Shown here: positions 35,980-48,427 of the stretch, one piece after another
Layout of the letters: each line of letters starts with the position of its first letter
Numbering within the stretch: the stretch's first letter is position 1
NCBI GenBank assembly: GCA_021399445.1
Contig: JAJTUQ010000003.1
Coordinates: forward strand, 620,001-684,000
DNA length: 64,000 nt
Direction: 5' to 3'
Source: Xylogone sp. PMI_703
Taxonomy: Eukaryota > Ascomycota > Leotiomycetes
Notes under the pieces: model-generated
The model's input: only the letters and a program-made list of their open reading frames with translations
The model's database searches: none
What the model was told of the DNA's origin: nothing
Position numbers and translations under genes: made by a program

Positions 35980-38231
35980 ATGTCATCTTTGGGGGAAGCT
36001 CGAACGGCCGAAGGCGGTAGGCCAGGAAAACAACTTCCAAGACCAGATATGCAGCAATTCTGGCCATATCAGAGCTTTACCTTCCGGAAGCTTCCTTTCA
36101 GTGATGATCAAGATATGGATCTGGATACACTCATCAAACCATATATTCTCTGTGATAAATGTCAACCTATTAGAGCATGGGTTGAAAGCTTAGCTTTTAA
36201 GTCTATTTCCAGAGATCGTGACCAGACATCACCGATATTCCGCCATTATTCTTCACGGGAGAAACTGAAGACCTCGATGAAAAGCTGTCATTTATGTACT
36301 CTCATCATAGGCAACACCACAGCTCGGAGGGAAAAGCTTGAATATGGGACACCTTGGAAAGACTTCGAAGTAAGTGTCACTCTTGTTAACCAGAAAGAAA
36401 GAATTTCAAAGGGTGAGAAGAGCTTCATATATGTAAGAGGGAGAGACGAGGGTAAATTGAAAGAGATGATCAAGCTTCAATTATCGTATCACTTTAGTAA
36501 GTCTGTACGTAGCCGAAAACTGTGCTCTAATTAAACTATACCTCAGATGTAGCAGTGGGATCTCAGCCCGATAGTGCATCGTGTGCATTATCCACGGCAT
36601 CCATCGCTACACAAGAACTGGCAAGGTCGTGGCTCAATGAATGCACTTCATCCCACGAAAAATGTAATGCCATACAGCAGGGATTTCGTCCAACCAGACT
36701 ATTGGACCTTGATACGGAAGATGATGCTTCAATAAAACTTGTCATTACCGCTTCTCTGGATACATGTCCGAATTACACCACTCTCAGCTATTGCTGGGGA
36801 GGAAAAGGAGACTTCAAACTTCTTCAAAGCAACCTCCAACAGTTTCTTAAGAGCATCTCTATTTCCGAGCTACCAAAGACAATACAAGATGCAATCAAAG
36901 TTACTCGAAGCCTCAATTTCAGATATCTCTGGGTTGATTCTCTCTGTATAATTCAAGACTCGTTGGAGGATTGGTCACGGGAGTCAATCACTATGAAAGA
37001 TGTCTATGGAAATTGTATTTTGAACATTGCAGCTCAGGGAGCGAAGGACTGCGAAGAGGGAATTTTCTCCCACAGGGACCCTTTGGTATCAAAACCATGC
37101 CGACTTTTCGAGGATCCTGAAAGAGGGGAGCTCTTTGTTTATCCAGACGATTGGAACAAGAACGTTCATTATGATCCATGGAGTGATTCTCCACTAAATA
37201 AACGAGGCTGGGTTATTCAAGAACTACTTTTGCCGTCAAGAACTTTGTACTTTGGATGGGGAATTATGTGGAATTGCCGAGAAAAAGCGCTGTACGAATA
37301 TAAGCAACTACCAGAGAGCCAACACAGCGAGGCTGAAATGAAGCGTCTGTTTTGGGAGTTAATTTTGGAAAGCCCTACCACGCAACTGAATGTTCGGGAC
37401 ACTTATAGGTTGCTTGCGCTATGGTGGGTCATTGTGACGGCTTATAGCAGCGCCAAGCTTACAGTGCCAACCGACAAAGGCGTTGCTTTCTCAGGTATCA
37501 TAGAATCGTTCAAAAAGCGCACCGGATGGAAATATTTGGCAGGCCTGTGGGAACCATTCTTGTTCGACGAGTTGTTATGGGTTAGGACGCCAGAAGCTGG
37601 GTATGAATATTACGTTCATACAAGCCAGCCAACATGGTCGTGGCTTAGGGTCGATCAAGTCGCCAAACATTGGTATTACAAAAATCCACACTCTATCACG
37701 ATACTTGCCTCGGCGAAGGTTGCTGACGAAAGAAAAGAGCCTGCGGTCCTCAAAATCTCTTTCAGGCTCAAGATTGATTTTCAGGAAGGAATATTTGATG
37801 ATGACAGTAACGCGCAGAGAGGATACGTGGAGCACCTCGGGAAGGTTCATCGATACATCTACTATCCAGACATGCAGTATGATGCGGCAAGCAACCTGGA
37901 ATGGATACTTTTCCGATATTATGACGACGATGGGCCAGGATATCCTGACGATTCTAAATTCTCTTGGAATAAATATGACGGGCTTGTTGTCGTTCCCGTT
38001 CCAGGTATGGAAGGAACATATAAAAGGGTGGGTTTCGCCTACACGTGGATAAAAAAGGATGACCCGACGTCGTTTTCATTCCCGCCTATTGAGAACGAAG
38101 CCTCAGCCTCTCACGATTCAGTGGTCGGGGCCAACTCAAATCTTGTGTCGAATTCGGTCAAAGATTACTTTACTTCGCGGTATCTGAGCTCTGAAACAAC
38201 GGGCAGCTGGGAGAGTGTGTTTCTTATTTAA
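35980..38231 (+). CDS. HET-domain protein (heterokaryon incompatibility)
   Basis: Two exons (intron 36497-36546) give 733 residues. The N-terminal part carries a Cys-containing segment CDKCQPIRAWVES and CHLCTLI. The HET domain (PF06985) follows with YTTLSYCWGG, LPKTIQDAIKVTRSL, YLWVDSLCIIQDS and later RGWVIQELLLPSRTLYFG. HET domains trigger cell death after nonself fusion in some family members; most are uncharacterised. The order N-terminal Cys region, HET, variable C-terminus is the common fungal arrangement. No lesions were seen, and nothing adjacent suggests a partner locus. Confidence 0.9.
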
Positions 38232-38590
38232 ACAAACATTTATAAAGCCCTTTGTAGATAGTAGTTGTAAGGGCCGAAGAATTAATTCATTGAAACTTCT
38301 AGGTGTACAAAATCTTTAATTTCTAGTCTGCTGGCCCTTGCCGTGCTGGAGCCTTGTAAAGAAGTAGCCACCAAGTCAAGGATTTTACCTTGCCCTGGTC
38401 GGAGACATGCCCACAAGAGGAAGCAACTAACAAAGTTTAAGAAGGATTGTGCTCCTAATCCCACCTTCAAGAGATGCATGGGGAGATTCGCTACAGGCAA
38501 AATCTAAGCAAATACCAAGCCTGCAACGTTCCTCCCCTTATTCGCGGTGTGCACAAGCTTTCCAACACACCACCACACACAAGAGGGCAC
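38232..38590. other. Short intergenic region
   Basis: Spacer between the HET gene and the oxidase pseudogene. The base composition starts to rise in GC here. Confidence 0.35.
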
Positions 38591-40304
38591 ATGGCTTTTT
38601 CAACTGTACTCTTGCTGCTGACAGCAATCTGGCCGACCGCGTGCCATCCAGCACTCTCGAGTGTCAAGTCGTTAGATGCCTTCAACAGTAGTGTTCACGG
38701 TCGGCTTCGCGTCAACGTGCCCTTTGAACTGCCCTGTTTCTCGAGGTACGAAGGATAAGTTGTCGAACCGGATGCAGCTGCGTGCCTAGCAGTCCAACAG
38801 AATTATGCATCGCCAACGTTTCCCATGGAGAACCCCTATATGAACTCTCAGGACTCAATCTGTTCATCCGACCCCAGCGATCAGTGCATCTTAGACAGTA
38901 CCGGTCCGGCGGATACCTTGGCCTTCACCGGTCAGAACTGCAGACAGGGCAATATCCCTTCTCACTACCTCGAGGTAACGGATGCACAGGATGTCCAGGC
39001 CGTTTTCAGCTTTGCACGGTCTTCGGGGACTCCCGTCGTTATCAAGAACAGTGGTCACGACTATCTTTCCCACAGCAGCCAGAAAGGCGCACTAGCACTC
39101 TGGACTCGCAACCTCCGCAAGCTTGAATACCACGATGCTTTCGTCCCCAAAGGTTTCCGGAGATGAAGTCCGGAAGCGTACTGCTATCACGACTGGCGCT
39201 GGTGTCAACTGCGACGAGGCATACCGGTTTGCGGACAAGAATAATGTGACGATCCTTTGTGCCTACTCTGAGACAGTCGGTATATCGGGAGGCTGGGTCC
39301 AGACGGCTGGCCACTCCGTTTTGTCTCCCGTGTATGGTCTCGGAGTCGATCGTGTCCTCGAGTTTCGTGTTGTGACGCCCGATGGTCAAGATCTCATCGC
39401 TAATGCCTGCCAAAACCAGGACCTCTTCTGGGCTCTCCGCGGTGGCGGAGGCGGTACGTTCGGCGTTGTCATGGAGTCGACTCATCTGGTTGAGCTTCGT
39501 ATCTCGATGGCTGTGGCCAATATCGCCTTCACCTCCAACTCAACGACATTGCTGGAGTGGATGGGCATTATGGTCGAGGAGGCAGTTCCGTGGGCGGATG
39601 ATGGCTGGGGTGGCCACATTACCGGAAGCTCCCTCATCTACGTCAATCCAACTTTGTCCATGAGCGCCGCTCAAACATCGATGAAGAAGGCCGCCGACTA
39701 CGCTATGAGCCATGGTGGCAGTGCCGTCTTTAAGCACGTCGACTCGTTCTATGACTTCTACGAGGAATACATCATCACGAATACCGTGGCCGTGGGGAAC
39801 GCCCATATTGCTGGTAGCCGACTGATTCCTCGTTCGGTCCTGGACAATGAAGGTGGTCGTAAGGCTCTGATGGACTTCCTGGAGGACATCATCACGGCTG
39901 GCAACAGCCCCTATGTGCCTGTCAGCATGCCAACAGTATATAAGCCTGACGGCCACAACACCACTTCCACGACGCCTGCGTTCTACTCTTCGCTTTAGGA
40001 GTTGGGTGTAAGCTCCACTTAGGCCTGGAACAGTACACTTGACCAGCGTCTGACAGCTGTTGAGGCGCTCAACAACAGGACTGCTCAACTGGAAGCAATC
40101 ACACCTGGCGGCGGCGCTTACATGAACGAAGCTAACCCTTTCACGAGCAACTGGCAGGAGTCGTGGTGGGGTAAGGAGAATTATGCCTCGCTCCTCACAA
40201 TTAAGAACCGCTATGATCCTGATCGCTTACTTCGTTGCTAGCGTTGTGTCGGTTGGGAGGAGTCCGATGTTCAAGATTCATGCTTTAGAGCGTTCAACAA
40301 CTAG
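38591..40304 (+). pseudogene. FAD-linked (berberine-bridge-type) oxidase, inactivated
   Basis: A signal peptide (MAFSTVLLLLTAIWPTACHP) precedes an FAD_binding_4 domain with IKNSGHDYLSHS, GAGVNCDEAY, ETVGISGGWVQTAGHSVLSP and GGGGGTFGVV, and a BBE C-terminus NPFTSNWQESWWG...YASLL. In-frame stops stand at 38756-38758 (TAA for an expected Gln), 39996-39998 and 40020-40022 (TAG where Trp is expected) and 40239-40241 (TAG for Trp). Two bases are missing near 39154. Correcting for that loss, the gene is exactly 572 codons, the usual family length. No splice site removes the stops. Codons are unusually rich in C and G at third positions compared with neighbours. These enzymes oxidise alcohols or close rings in secondary metabolism. 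Confidence 0.9.
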
Positions 40305-40769
40305 CTCTCATGAGCTGACGTGCGATAGTCAAGAAAGGCAGTAAGTCTACTACTACGACAGAGGATGTCTATATATGAATATAGGCCTCGACATATGTAG
40401 CTTTGTGCTTAGCCAAAGTGACTTACACACATGCGTTGTACATACTGTACTACGAATTAAGCTCTAAAAGCCTAGTTACTATGGTAGAGCCAGCTCTAGC
40501 TATATTTGGCTTGTCGACATGGGGTGCCACACTGGGATACGCTTTCTAGTATTTTTTACTGTCATTGTGCTTCTCCTTAGTAAGGTACCATTTACGTAAG
40601 GCTGAGCAACAATAGGGCGGTCCCACCGTTGCATCGAGGGTGGTCTCGGAATCAGCGTTGATATTGAGCAATAAAGCTCTGTTCGTAAATAAACCATACG
40701 CCTGAAAAGAGTGATACAACCTTAGTCTGATAATTTATGCATGTGATGCTGGTGCATCTAGAGCCGGTG
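40305..40769. other. Intergenic region between convergent genes
   Basis: 3' ends of the oxidase pseudogene and the MDR gene. Nothing else was seen. Confidence 0.35.
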
Positions 40770-41936
40770 CTAGGATGGTCGCTCAACGACCAACTTAATC
40801 GCCGACATCTTGTCTCCTGTCAACCCTTCTTGCCTGCGCTCAACAGCATCCTTGATCCCTTCATAACCCTTCTCGCCGGCAACTCGCATGAGGTCGATAG
40901 CTTCCTGGATCCCTTCCAGGCCGTTCCTTTTGACGACCAGGGGTGGAGGCGCCACTTTATAAGCCCCCTTAGCCAGAGCCTCGGGTAGATATCCCCCAAA
41001 AGTGGCAGGTGTCGTTTCAAACCAACAGTCGGGAAATGGCTTGAAATTCTCTGCCGTTTGCTGCTTAACGTCCACTCCCTGAGGCACATCATTCAAGTTG
41101 CCAATGAAATTGGACGATGCAAATTTGAGCTGATAGGAACCATGTTAGCTGCCCGTACAGGATGTGAGTGCAAAGTGCCTCCATACTCTCTGCTGGGACG
41201 CGGCTGCAACATTGCATGCCGCAACATTGCCGTCCTTCAATCCGGCTGCCATGAAGATACCGGCACATTCACCCTTGTCGAGCTCTGCAGCGACCTTCTC
41301 GGTAATGTCAGCATCTTTATAATCGAAGATCTGGACGGCACCAAGGCCCTTCACGTAGTCGAAGTTCTTCTTCGAACAGGTGGCGAGGACGTCATAGCCT
41401 GCAGCCGTAGCTTGTTGAATAGCATTGCTGCCCACAGCAGAGCTGCCTCCCCAAACCAAAACGGACTTCCTTTTCTTGAGTACACCGAGCTTAGGGTAGT
41501 CGAGGTGAAGGTAGTCCTTTCCAAACAGGAACATGGCGCTAGTAGCGCTGCAGAGGCCGAAAACAACAGCCTCACAGTACTGCATATCGCCCGGGATTTC
41601 AGTCATCAGTTTATCCTCTAGAGTTACATAGTCTTGAAAGCCTTTATTAGCGGTAAATCCAAAGACACGTTGGCCGACGCGGAATTGGGAGGCGGCGGTA
41701 GAGCCTGGAACCACGGCTTCGACGGTGCCAGCAACGTCGCACCCCAGAATAATGGGGTATGTGACCATATCCCTGTTCTGAAGTATATAGTCACAGGGAT
41801 TGATAGCCCAAGCATACACCTTAACCAGAACCTTGTGGTCGCCAAGCTCGTCGACTGTAGGGAGCGAACTGTCGCGAATTACGCCGCGAACGCCAAACGT
41901 ATCTTGCCAGACAGCACGGTTAGTGGGAAAAGCCAT
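40770..41936 (-). CDS. MDR-family reductase, ToxD/trans-enoyl-reductase-like
   Basis: Two exons (intron 41130-41186, with branch GCTAAC) give 369 residues. The GroES-like N-terminal part holds VLVKVYAWAINPCDYILQN and ILGCDVAGTVEAV; the nucleotide-binding part has VLVWGGSSAVGSNAIQ. The catalytic zinc ligands are not evident, as in NADPH-dependent enoyl reductases that work in trans with polyketide synthases (LovC-like) and in ToxD. Start Met 41936 is preferred to an upstream Met because MAFPTNRAV matches the family start. An apparent stop at 41145 lies inside the intron. It is tail-to-tail with the dead BBE-type oxidase; that pair is common in PKS-NRPS clusters, although no synthase is present here. 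Confidence 0.82.
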
Positions 41937-42372
41937 GATTAATCGGTGTATAGGTGGATCGGAGCGGTATGTGGCAGGTAGCAATAATGATCATCGAAGA
42001 TAAGCGCCTTGTCAGAAAAAGTTTCATATCTTAAGTTTGGGTCGACAATACAAACTTATAACTTGGAAGATCAAGCTATCAACAGACGGACTTAACATCT
42101 TTACACCCGAGTCACAACGGAATTAACGTCTCCCTTGAGGTGATACTATTGTACTGCTTTTATAGTCATAGACCAATAGGAAACGTTAGTCGGTGCTCCT
42201 TGAGAGTACAACCTGATAACTCGTGGTAGGCTGCGCTCCGTCCTGGCTTCCGAGGTCGATCAGCTCCTCTCTAGGACTACCTGTGTTAAACAAACCAAAC
42301 TTATCTAAGACCAATATATGACCAATCAAGGCTGAGAGCTCGAATTGCTATCCTGACTCCTGGGAGCGTTTC
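41937..42372. other. Intergenic region
   Basis: Promoter of the MDR gene and 3' flank of the CorA-like gene. No further element was identified. Confidence 0.35.
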
Positions 42373-44123
42373 TCACGGCTCAGTGGCAAAGTCAGAGTGT
42401 CCGTATCGGTGTCTAAACATATGAAGCAGGGAATGCGAATTGTGAACTTCATATTCTGGTATCGCAACCCCTGTAGATTTTATACCTGTTCCTGACTCCT
42501 GACTCTCGTTTCCTTGCTGCGCCTCATCCTTTGCACTGTCCTTGCCCACGCTGTCCCTCGCACGAGACTGCAAAAGTAGAACATAACGATTATGCCAAAG
42601 CGCCCAGGCGATGACGCTTGCTATAGTGACCAGTGTAAGAGGGACAGTCACGGCCCAGTATATCCAAAAGTGGTGAGATGTGACCTGGCTGATTGAAGGT
42701 TGAGACCAGTTAAATAGCGGCATTGCAAAGAATGTCTAGAAGTAGTGTATTGTAAGAATCTATGATTTTTCAAAACGACTTTAGAGACCTAGAAACTTAC
42801 CGCCATGAAAGTGCCAGGCAAGAAAAACGTAGTGAGCACGGCAATGATTTTCATCGCTGAGCTATCTTGCTTACTAGCAACTGCAATCTCCTTGGAGTCT
42901 TTTGCGAGACTGACATTGATAAGATTATCGGATTGGGCAATAAGGTTAAACAGCTTTAGAGGTTAGAATTATAAACATCCATCTTGATAAAGAAGAAAAA
43001 AATCTCGGCATGCCTACCACGGTTTGTTGTGATTGCATCCGTTCATGTAGACCTGCGTACAGCTTGACATGCTCCACGTTACTCAAGAAGAATTCGACAC
43101 GCTCCTCTAACATCTGCGAGGAGCTTTCTAGTTTTCGTCGGTATTCCACTGGTAAATTCTGATTGAGGTACTGCAGTTTCTTGCGAATAAACTCTGCTGA
43201 AAGTTGTGTCGCACTTATTGTTGACTGTGCTAAACATAGCTGACTCTGATCGTAACCAAGCCTTCGTACAAGACCTCGGTAGTCAACAACTCTTTCCTCA
43301 TTTTCCTGGACAATGCGGAAGCCGTATCCAGTCATATCTTCTATTTCTCTAAGGTCTTTCTCGACAGCGATTAGTTGTCCCACTTTGATTTCAAATGATA
43401 ATTCGACAGTAAGCAGCGGCAATAGAAGGGGATGACTGCACTTCATAAGCTGAGCAGGTATCTTCTCGAAACACTGAAGCGAAATACGCTCAAGGGAAAT
43501 ATAGCAAACTCCACAGGTCGCGTTTGTCTGAGGATTATATCGGAGCATCACAGTTATCGCTGCTTGGTCCGTTGTTCCACGGAAGACAAAAGCTAGTTGT
43601 AGTTAGCAATAATACACTCCCATGCATACTGAGGAAAGTCACTATAGCTGCTATCGCTCTGTAAAAAGGACCCACACGCTCCAGAACTTATAGAAGAATA
43701 GTGACTCTGAATATTTGGAAGCCCGAAGGCGCTAGCTATGGAATGTGCCTGTTCTGTTGTCATGGAAGGATATAATGACTCCTGACCACAAGGCATCACT
43801 ATTATCTTGAAACCAGACGAAGGCCGTTGCCCATTGAGGAGAGGGTAAGGGTCGTTTAGCCATGAGTTAACATATTCAGTGCCAAAGCGCTCTGTTCCGT
43901 ATCCTGTGGTTTGCTCCTGTTTCTGTGTTCCTTCATCCTCATAGTTCCAACACTCAATTGTCGCCACGTCAAACTCTTCATCTTGCGAAGGCCATGTAAG
44001 CTGGGTTTGAGACCAACTCCATATCCAGTTGTCACCTTCTGGGACTGCAGTTGCTAGGGAATTTGAGTTTTGGAGATTGGTGGTTTCCTTTAGTGGAGAA
44101 GGCTCCGAAGCTTCGGAAGACAT
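42373..44123 (-). CDS. CorA-like transmembrane protein (fungal Mg2+ transporter-like)
   Basis: The C-terminus has two helices, FFLPGTFMATFFAMPLFNW and FWIYWAVTVPLTLVTIASVI. AMPLFNW is the fungal counterpart of the CorA loop, which lacks the canonical GMN, so true Mg2+ transport is not assured. The middle is a soluble helical part (CFEKIPAQLMKCSHPLLLPLL). Introns lie near 42905-42965 and 42735-42800. The junction around 43590 is unclear. A 23-nt segment with GTATTA, GCTAAC and ACTAG would restore frame. So would a 56-nt intron using a later AAGCAG acceptor, or a 41-nt GTATGC intron if one T is surplus in the TTTT run. The start at 44123 is a choice; an upstream in-frame Met at 44261 would add a hydrophobic segment. 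Confidence 0.75.
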
Positions 44124-44935
44124 ATCGACTAACAGCGTGGTCCAGCCCAAGCCGTTGCTAAGCCTACGAGTCGCACTATATTGATTGGGAAGATTAAGAA
44201 TAACAAAGGGCAGAGATATAATAACAACAGTCAGAATAGAGTAAGAGAAAGGAATTATCAACGGACTAAGGAAAGTTCATATCTTACACTTGTAAGGCTG
44301 CGGCGAAGCCTTACGCCTCACACCTCCCGGCGCTATATGTAACACATCTGGGTTGACACATAATATTCGCGATCGTTATTGGCTATTGCGGTTTCAAAAT
44401 CTGATACAGAGCACGGCAAATTAAGACCCCTTACCTCCCGGTAAAGTTTCCTTCGCACTGGTTCCCATTTGCCATCCCCAGCACATAAACCGGATGTGTA
44501 CATATTACGGCAAGGCACCGTAGAAATGGCACAAATTATGCAAAATATGTAATCTTAATAAGGAACGCAATCCCGCTCTCGTTGCTCCTCCTCCGGTAAC
44601 ATCGCGCCCTGTGCTTAATATGTCGCGTTCAAAAATGGGCCAATCAAGCTCCAAAGCCCACTTATTATGACCCTCTAATCCAGCTACTTTTACTAGTATC
44701 TACTTATTTGGGAGCGATTTTCAGTCGCCGTCGCTTCGATTCCGATCCGTGAGCTTTTAAATCACATCTCACATGCACTGGATCCTTCAATGATCCGCTT
44801 CCGAAGTGTGGTGCTGGGAAGACATGTGGCTTGACTTCGAACCTACAATATTCTTGCTTCAACTACACTGAATTTTTTTGGACAAGCCTTGTTCCCCTAT
44901 ACAGAGACTAGTGATTGATTTTCCTGGTCGTCTGG
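44124..44935. other. Divergent promoter region
   Basis: Lies between the CorA-like gene and the Zn2Cys6 regulator. No gene was recognised. The region around 44330-44520 contains an open frame on the minus strand without family resemblance. Confidence 0.35.
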
Positions 44936-47481
44936 ATGGAAATATCCGACAGCAGCCAGGGATCTCGACAAGATGCCCGAAGGCGCAACTTAGGGTCGAG
45001 TAAGTGCGACGATACCTCTCGAGTCTCGAAGAATAAACGCCGTTCACGAGTATCAATAGCTTGTAATGAGTGCCATTACAGAAAGGTTCGCTGTGATGGA
45101 AATAAACCGACTTGTGGGCCGTGTTTGACCCGTGGACGCAGCTTCACCTGCTCGTACTCATTATCCCCTGACAAAGAGAAACAACGCGATATATTTGGGT
45201 ACGTTGCACGCCTAATCTAATGACACATATAGCAAGAGCATAGCCCACTATGCTAATTCAATATCAATGCTTTAGATACTTGGATCGTCTTGAACGAGAT
45301 TTGTATAATCTAAAAAGGTCTCAATTAGTGGGCTCTTTCCAGAATGCTAGCCAGCCTGCACAAGCCCCTACAAAAGACTCAGTACTTGATAATAGTGATA
45401 TTGCTCGGCCATACGGCCATCAGGTCTTCAGAGAGAGCTTGACGACATATCCTGATCCATCCTTGAGCGCTAACACCCTGCCTTCTGCCTCCCTTATCGA
45501 TCAGACCTTGCACTCGGACGGTCTTCGAGGTCAATATAAATGCGACTTCGGATGTACTTCAACAATTGGCTTTATCCGGCAGCTTCAGGTAATTCCAACT
45601 ATTGCCCAGCTGCAAGACACTATTCATGGAGAAAATTTGAAATCAAGTTCCTTGAGTGGGTACTTTACTTCCTCTCTCGAGGATCAAATGATAAAAGAAC
45701 CATCCAGCTTTGGGCTGGTTGGGATTCCTGATTCAGTTGGCTCGCGTCATATGTTAGCACATCTCATGGACACATACTTTGCTCGACTTCATATTATCCA
45801 TCCATTTCTTCACCAACCGACTTGGCAAGGGAAGCAGGTAGCTCAAGATCTTATGAATGGGGCAGCCGACCTGAATTATTCTAGACTATCCATGGCTCTT
45901 GCCAATATGGTATTTGCTCTTGGAGCGCTCTACTCTCACAAGATGGCTACGGACGAAGCTCTTTCGATTTCTGAACATTTTTTCCTCTCTGCGAAGCGGG
46001 AAATCGGATTGGAACAGTTAGAGACACCGTCGCTGGAGCTCGCGCAGTGCCTTCTCCTGATGACACAATACTCAACAGAAAGGTGTTTGTTCAGCAGTGG
46101 CCACCTGCATTCAACACTCACTTATCTTTCCCTTGCGATTCGCGTTTGCCGATCTTTAGGATTAGACCGAGATTCTACAAGGATCACCAGCTGCATTGTA
46201 CGAGAAGTAGGCAAAAGATTATGGTGGGGATGCGTCTACTTTGATATGTTAGTATTTCCCTCCATATGTGATAATATGTGCAATGAATCTCTATACTGAT
46301 ATATGAAAGCACCTTATCCACGCATTTTGGCCAGCGCCTTATAATCAATCAGCATGAGTATTCTACTGATCTACCTGCTGTAGTCGACGATGAATTCATA
46401 ACTCATAAGAAGATTCAAGCTCAGCCACCAACAAAAACATCTAAAATGACTTGTTTTGTCGCTGCTATTCATCTTGCCCAAATTCTACGTAGAATTAACA
46501 ATGACATATACCTGAAATCGAGGAAACCGACAGGAAATGAAAACTGCGCGTTTGAGGTTAAGGATTATAATTCAATTAGATCTCTAGAGTCAGCGCTTGA
46601 CGAGTGGCGTAAAAGCCTCCCTACAGAGTTACAAATTGCTGACCCCAGCCGTTCGCCAATCAAAAGTACTAATTTGACTTTTCTCGACCGGCAAGTGCTT
46701 TGTCTCTATGTAAGGTAAGGATAAAATTCAATGTCATGTTTTGCCTTGGTTTGACAAAATCTAGGTATCATTATGCTCGGGTACTTCTATATCGCTGTAT
46801 GCTTTCACTCCTCCTCACTAGTCCCTGGCAGGGGAAACCACCATCCCCGGCAACATTACAAGCTTCCGAAACTTCGGACAGTATTACAGTACACTATGCT
46901 ACCTCTTGTTTCTCAACTGCAGTAGACGTGATTCAGTATTTCCATGCCCGAATGGAACATACGACGATTTCAATATTTCGTGGATGGACGTATGGCCTTT
47001 TGTGTAAGTGCATATATATTGGGAGAACTAGATGTTTATAATAACAGAGATAATAGATGTCTACACCATGATTTCTGTTCTTATTGCGAGCAAATGTTGT
47101 CGAAATGAAAAAGTATTCAACCCGGATGTTTTGCTGAGAGCCTGGACCCAAGCTGTGGAGATCCTTCGATTCTATAAGCGAAGCGATGAGTTAGTTGACA
47201 TCCCATTTGATCTGCTTGAAAAGATTGATTACCATATTTTTCGGAATGATGCCGGCCCTGGAGATCATCTAGCGATTATGCCTGCCGAGGGATCCTCGTT
47301 GCCTCCTCGTCAAGAGCCTGTTGAGCGGTCATTGGAAGCCACAACGTCTGAAGATGCAGTTAGAACAAGTAGCGCAGATGCGGAACCTGACGATTACACC
47401 CTGCCCCCGTCTTCAGAAGTTGACTTCGAATATCTTCCATACTGGGATGAGGTGCAGACTGTCTTGAGGTGGAGTAACTAA
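44936..47481 (+). CDS. Zn2Cys6 transcription factor with fungal-specific regulatory domain
   Basis: The DNA-binding domain reads ACNECHYRKVRCDGNKPTCGPC...C, the six-Cys binuclear zinc cluster, preceded by basic KNKRRSR. After an intron at 45199-45275 the linker YLDRLERDLYNLKRS is a short coiled-coil dimer helix. The Fungal_trans domain (PF04082) is recognisable in HIIHPFLHQPTW, RSLGLDRD and GKRLWWGCVYFD. Introns 46248-46309 (AAG acceptor), one at about 46717-46764 and one after GLL near 47005 join in frame. The gene appears intact. It heads a run of metabolic genes on the right half of the window and could regulate the P450 next door, which is inference. Confidence 0.9.
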
Positions 47482-48427
47482 ACACAAGTTTCTGGTCTGA
47501 CTAGTAGGGTGGGTATGAACACAAGAGAATCGAAATAACATTTGGGGTTGTTATAATTCATAAATGCGTACATACCATCATTCCTAGGAAACATATTTAT
47601 AGCTAATTTCATAGAGATATGTACGCTGCTAATCGACTCAGTCAATACTGTTGAAAACCGCCCGAGCCCCTAATCCCTCAACATTATTACTAAGTCAGAT
47701 ACTGAAGTGTGACCATTCACATTTTGGAGGCTCACTCTGGTAATTAATAAGAATTGTATTGAGTCAGATGTTGCTGCTTAAAAGAGAAGTCTCGCCACAA
47801 ATGGATTTCCTTATTTCTTCTCTCTCGGCTGGCGCCGTCATCATACCCTTAAGTAACCCATTTCCTTGGCAGACGTGTTACAGTACGTGTTGAGCTCTTC
47901 ACCCCCCTAAATCTACGACACTAAAAGACTAAGCAACTTCAGTGATCCACACGGCAGTGATTGAGCCCTAATTCAGAAGATTTACTGAACTGATTTCGAG
48001 ATGCTGCAATTATATTGTGCATACAAAACTGCGGCGGGCCCGCAACGCTGATGAATTCAGCACCGATGAGTGCCTGAAGTTCGCAATTCGATAACAAAAT
48101 TGAGTACCTTTAGCTTAAGCCCTCTCGTATCACATGTGGCACTGCCGTCCCGAGCCGAACGATCTGCATCTCCGGCTACTGACCCCTGAAAACCACCCTG
48201 AAGCCACTCCCGTTCTGAGCCGAGCGAATAGGATAACCCTGCGTATGATGCAATACGCTCCAAATGCCCTCGGCAGTTGAGCAAAAGTCTCTATAAAAAT
48301 GAGAAGAGTGGCTGTAGATATTGGACTAAGATCTGTACAGAAGAAGTACTCTCTAGATACAATATTATTACTTATTTAACAAAGAAATACTTTTTTTCCG
48401 GATCTTTTCCTCCTATAATTGCGGTAG
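47482..48427. other. Intergenic region, promoter of P450
   Basis: No gene was recognised. TTATTTAAC near 48370 could serve as a TATA-like element. Confidence 0.35.

Noticed and set aside
41130..41186. Premature stop in the ToxD-like MDR gene
   Set aside because: The stop lies in a 57-nt GT-AG intron with GCTAAC branch.
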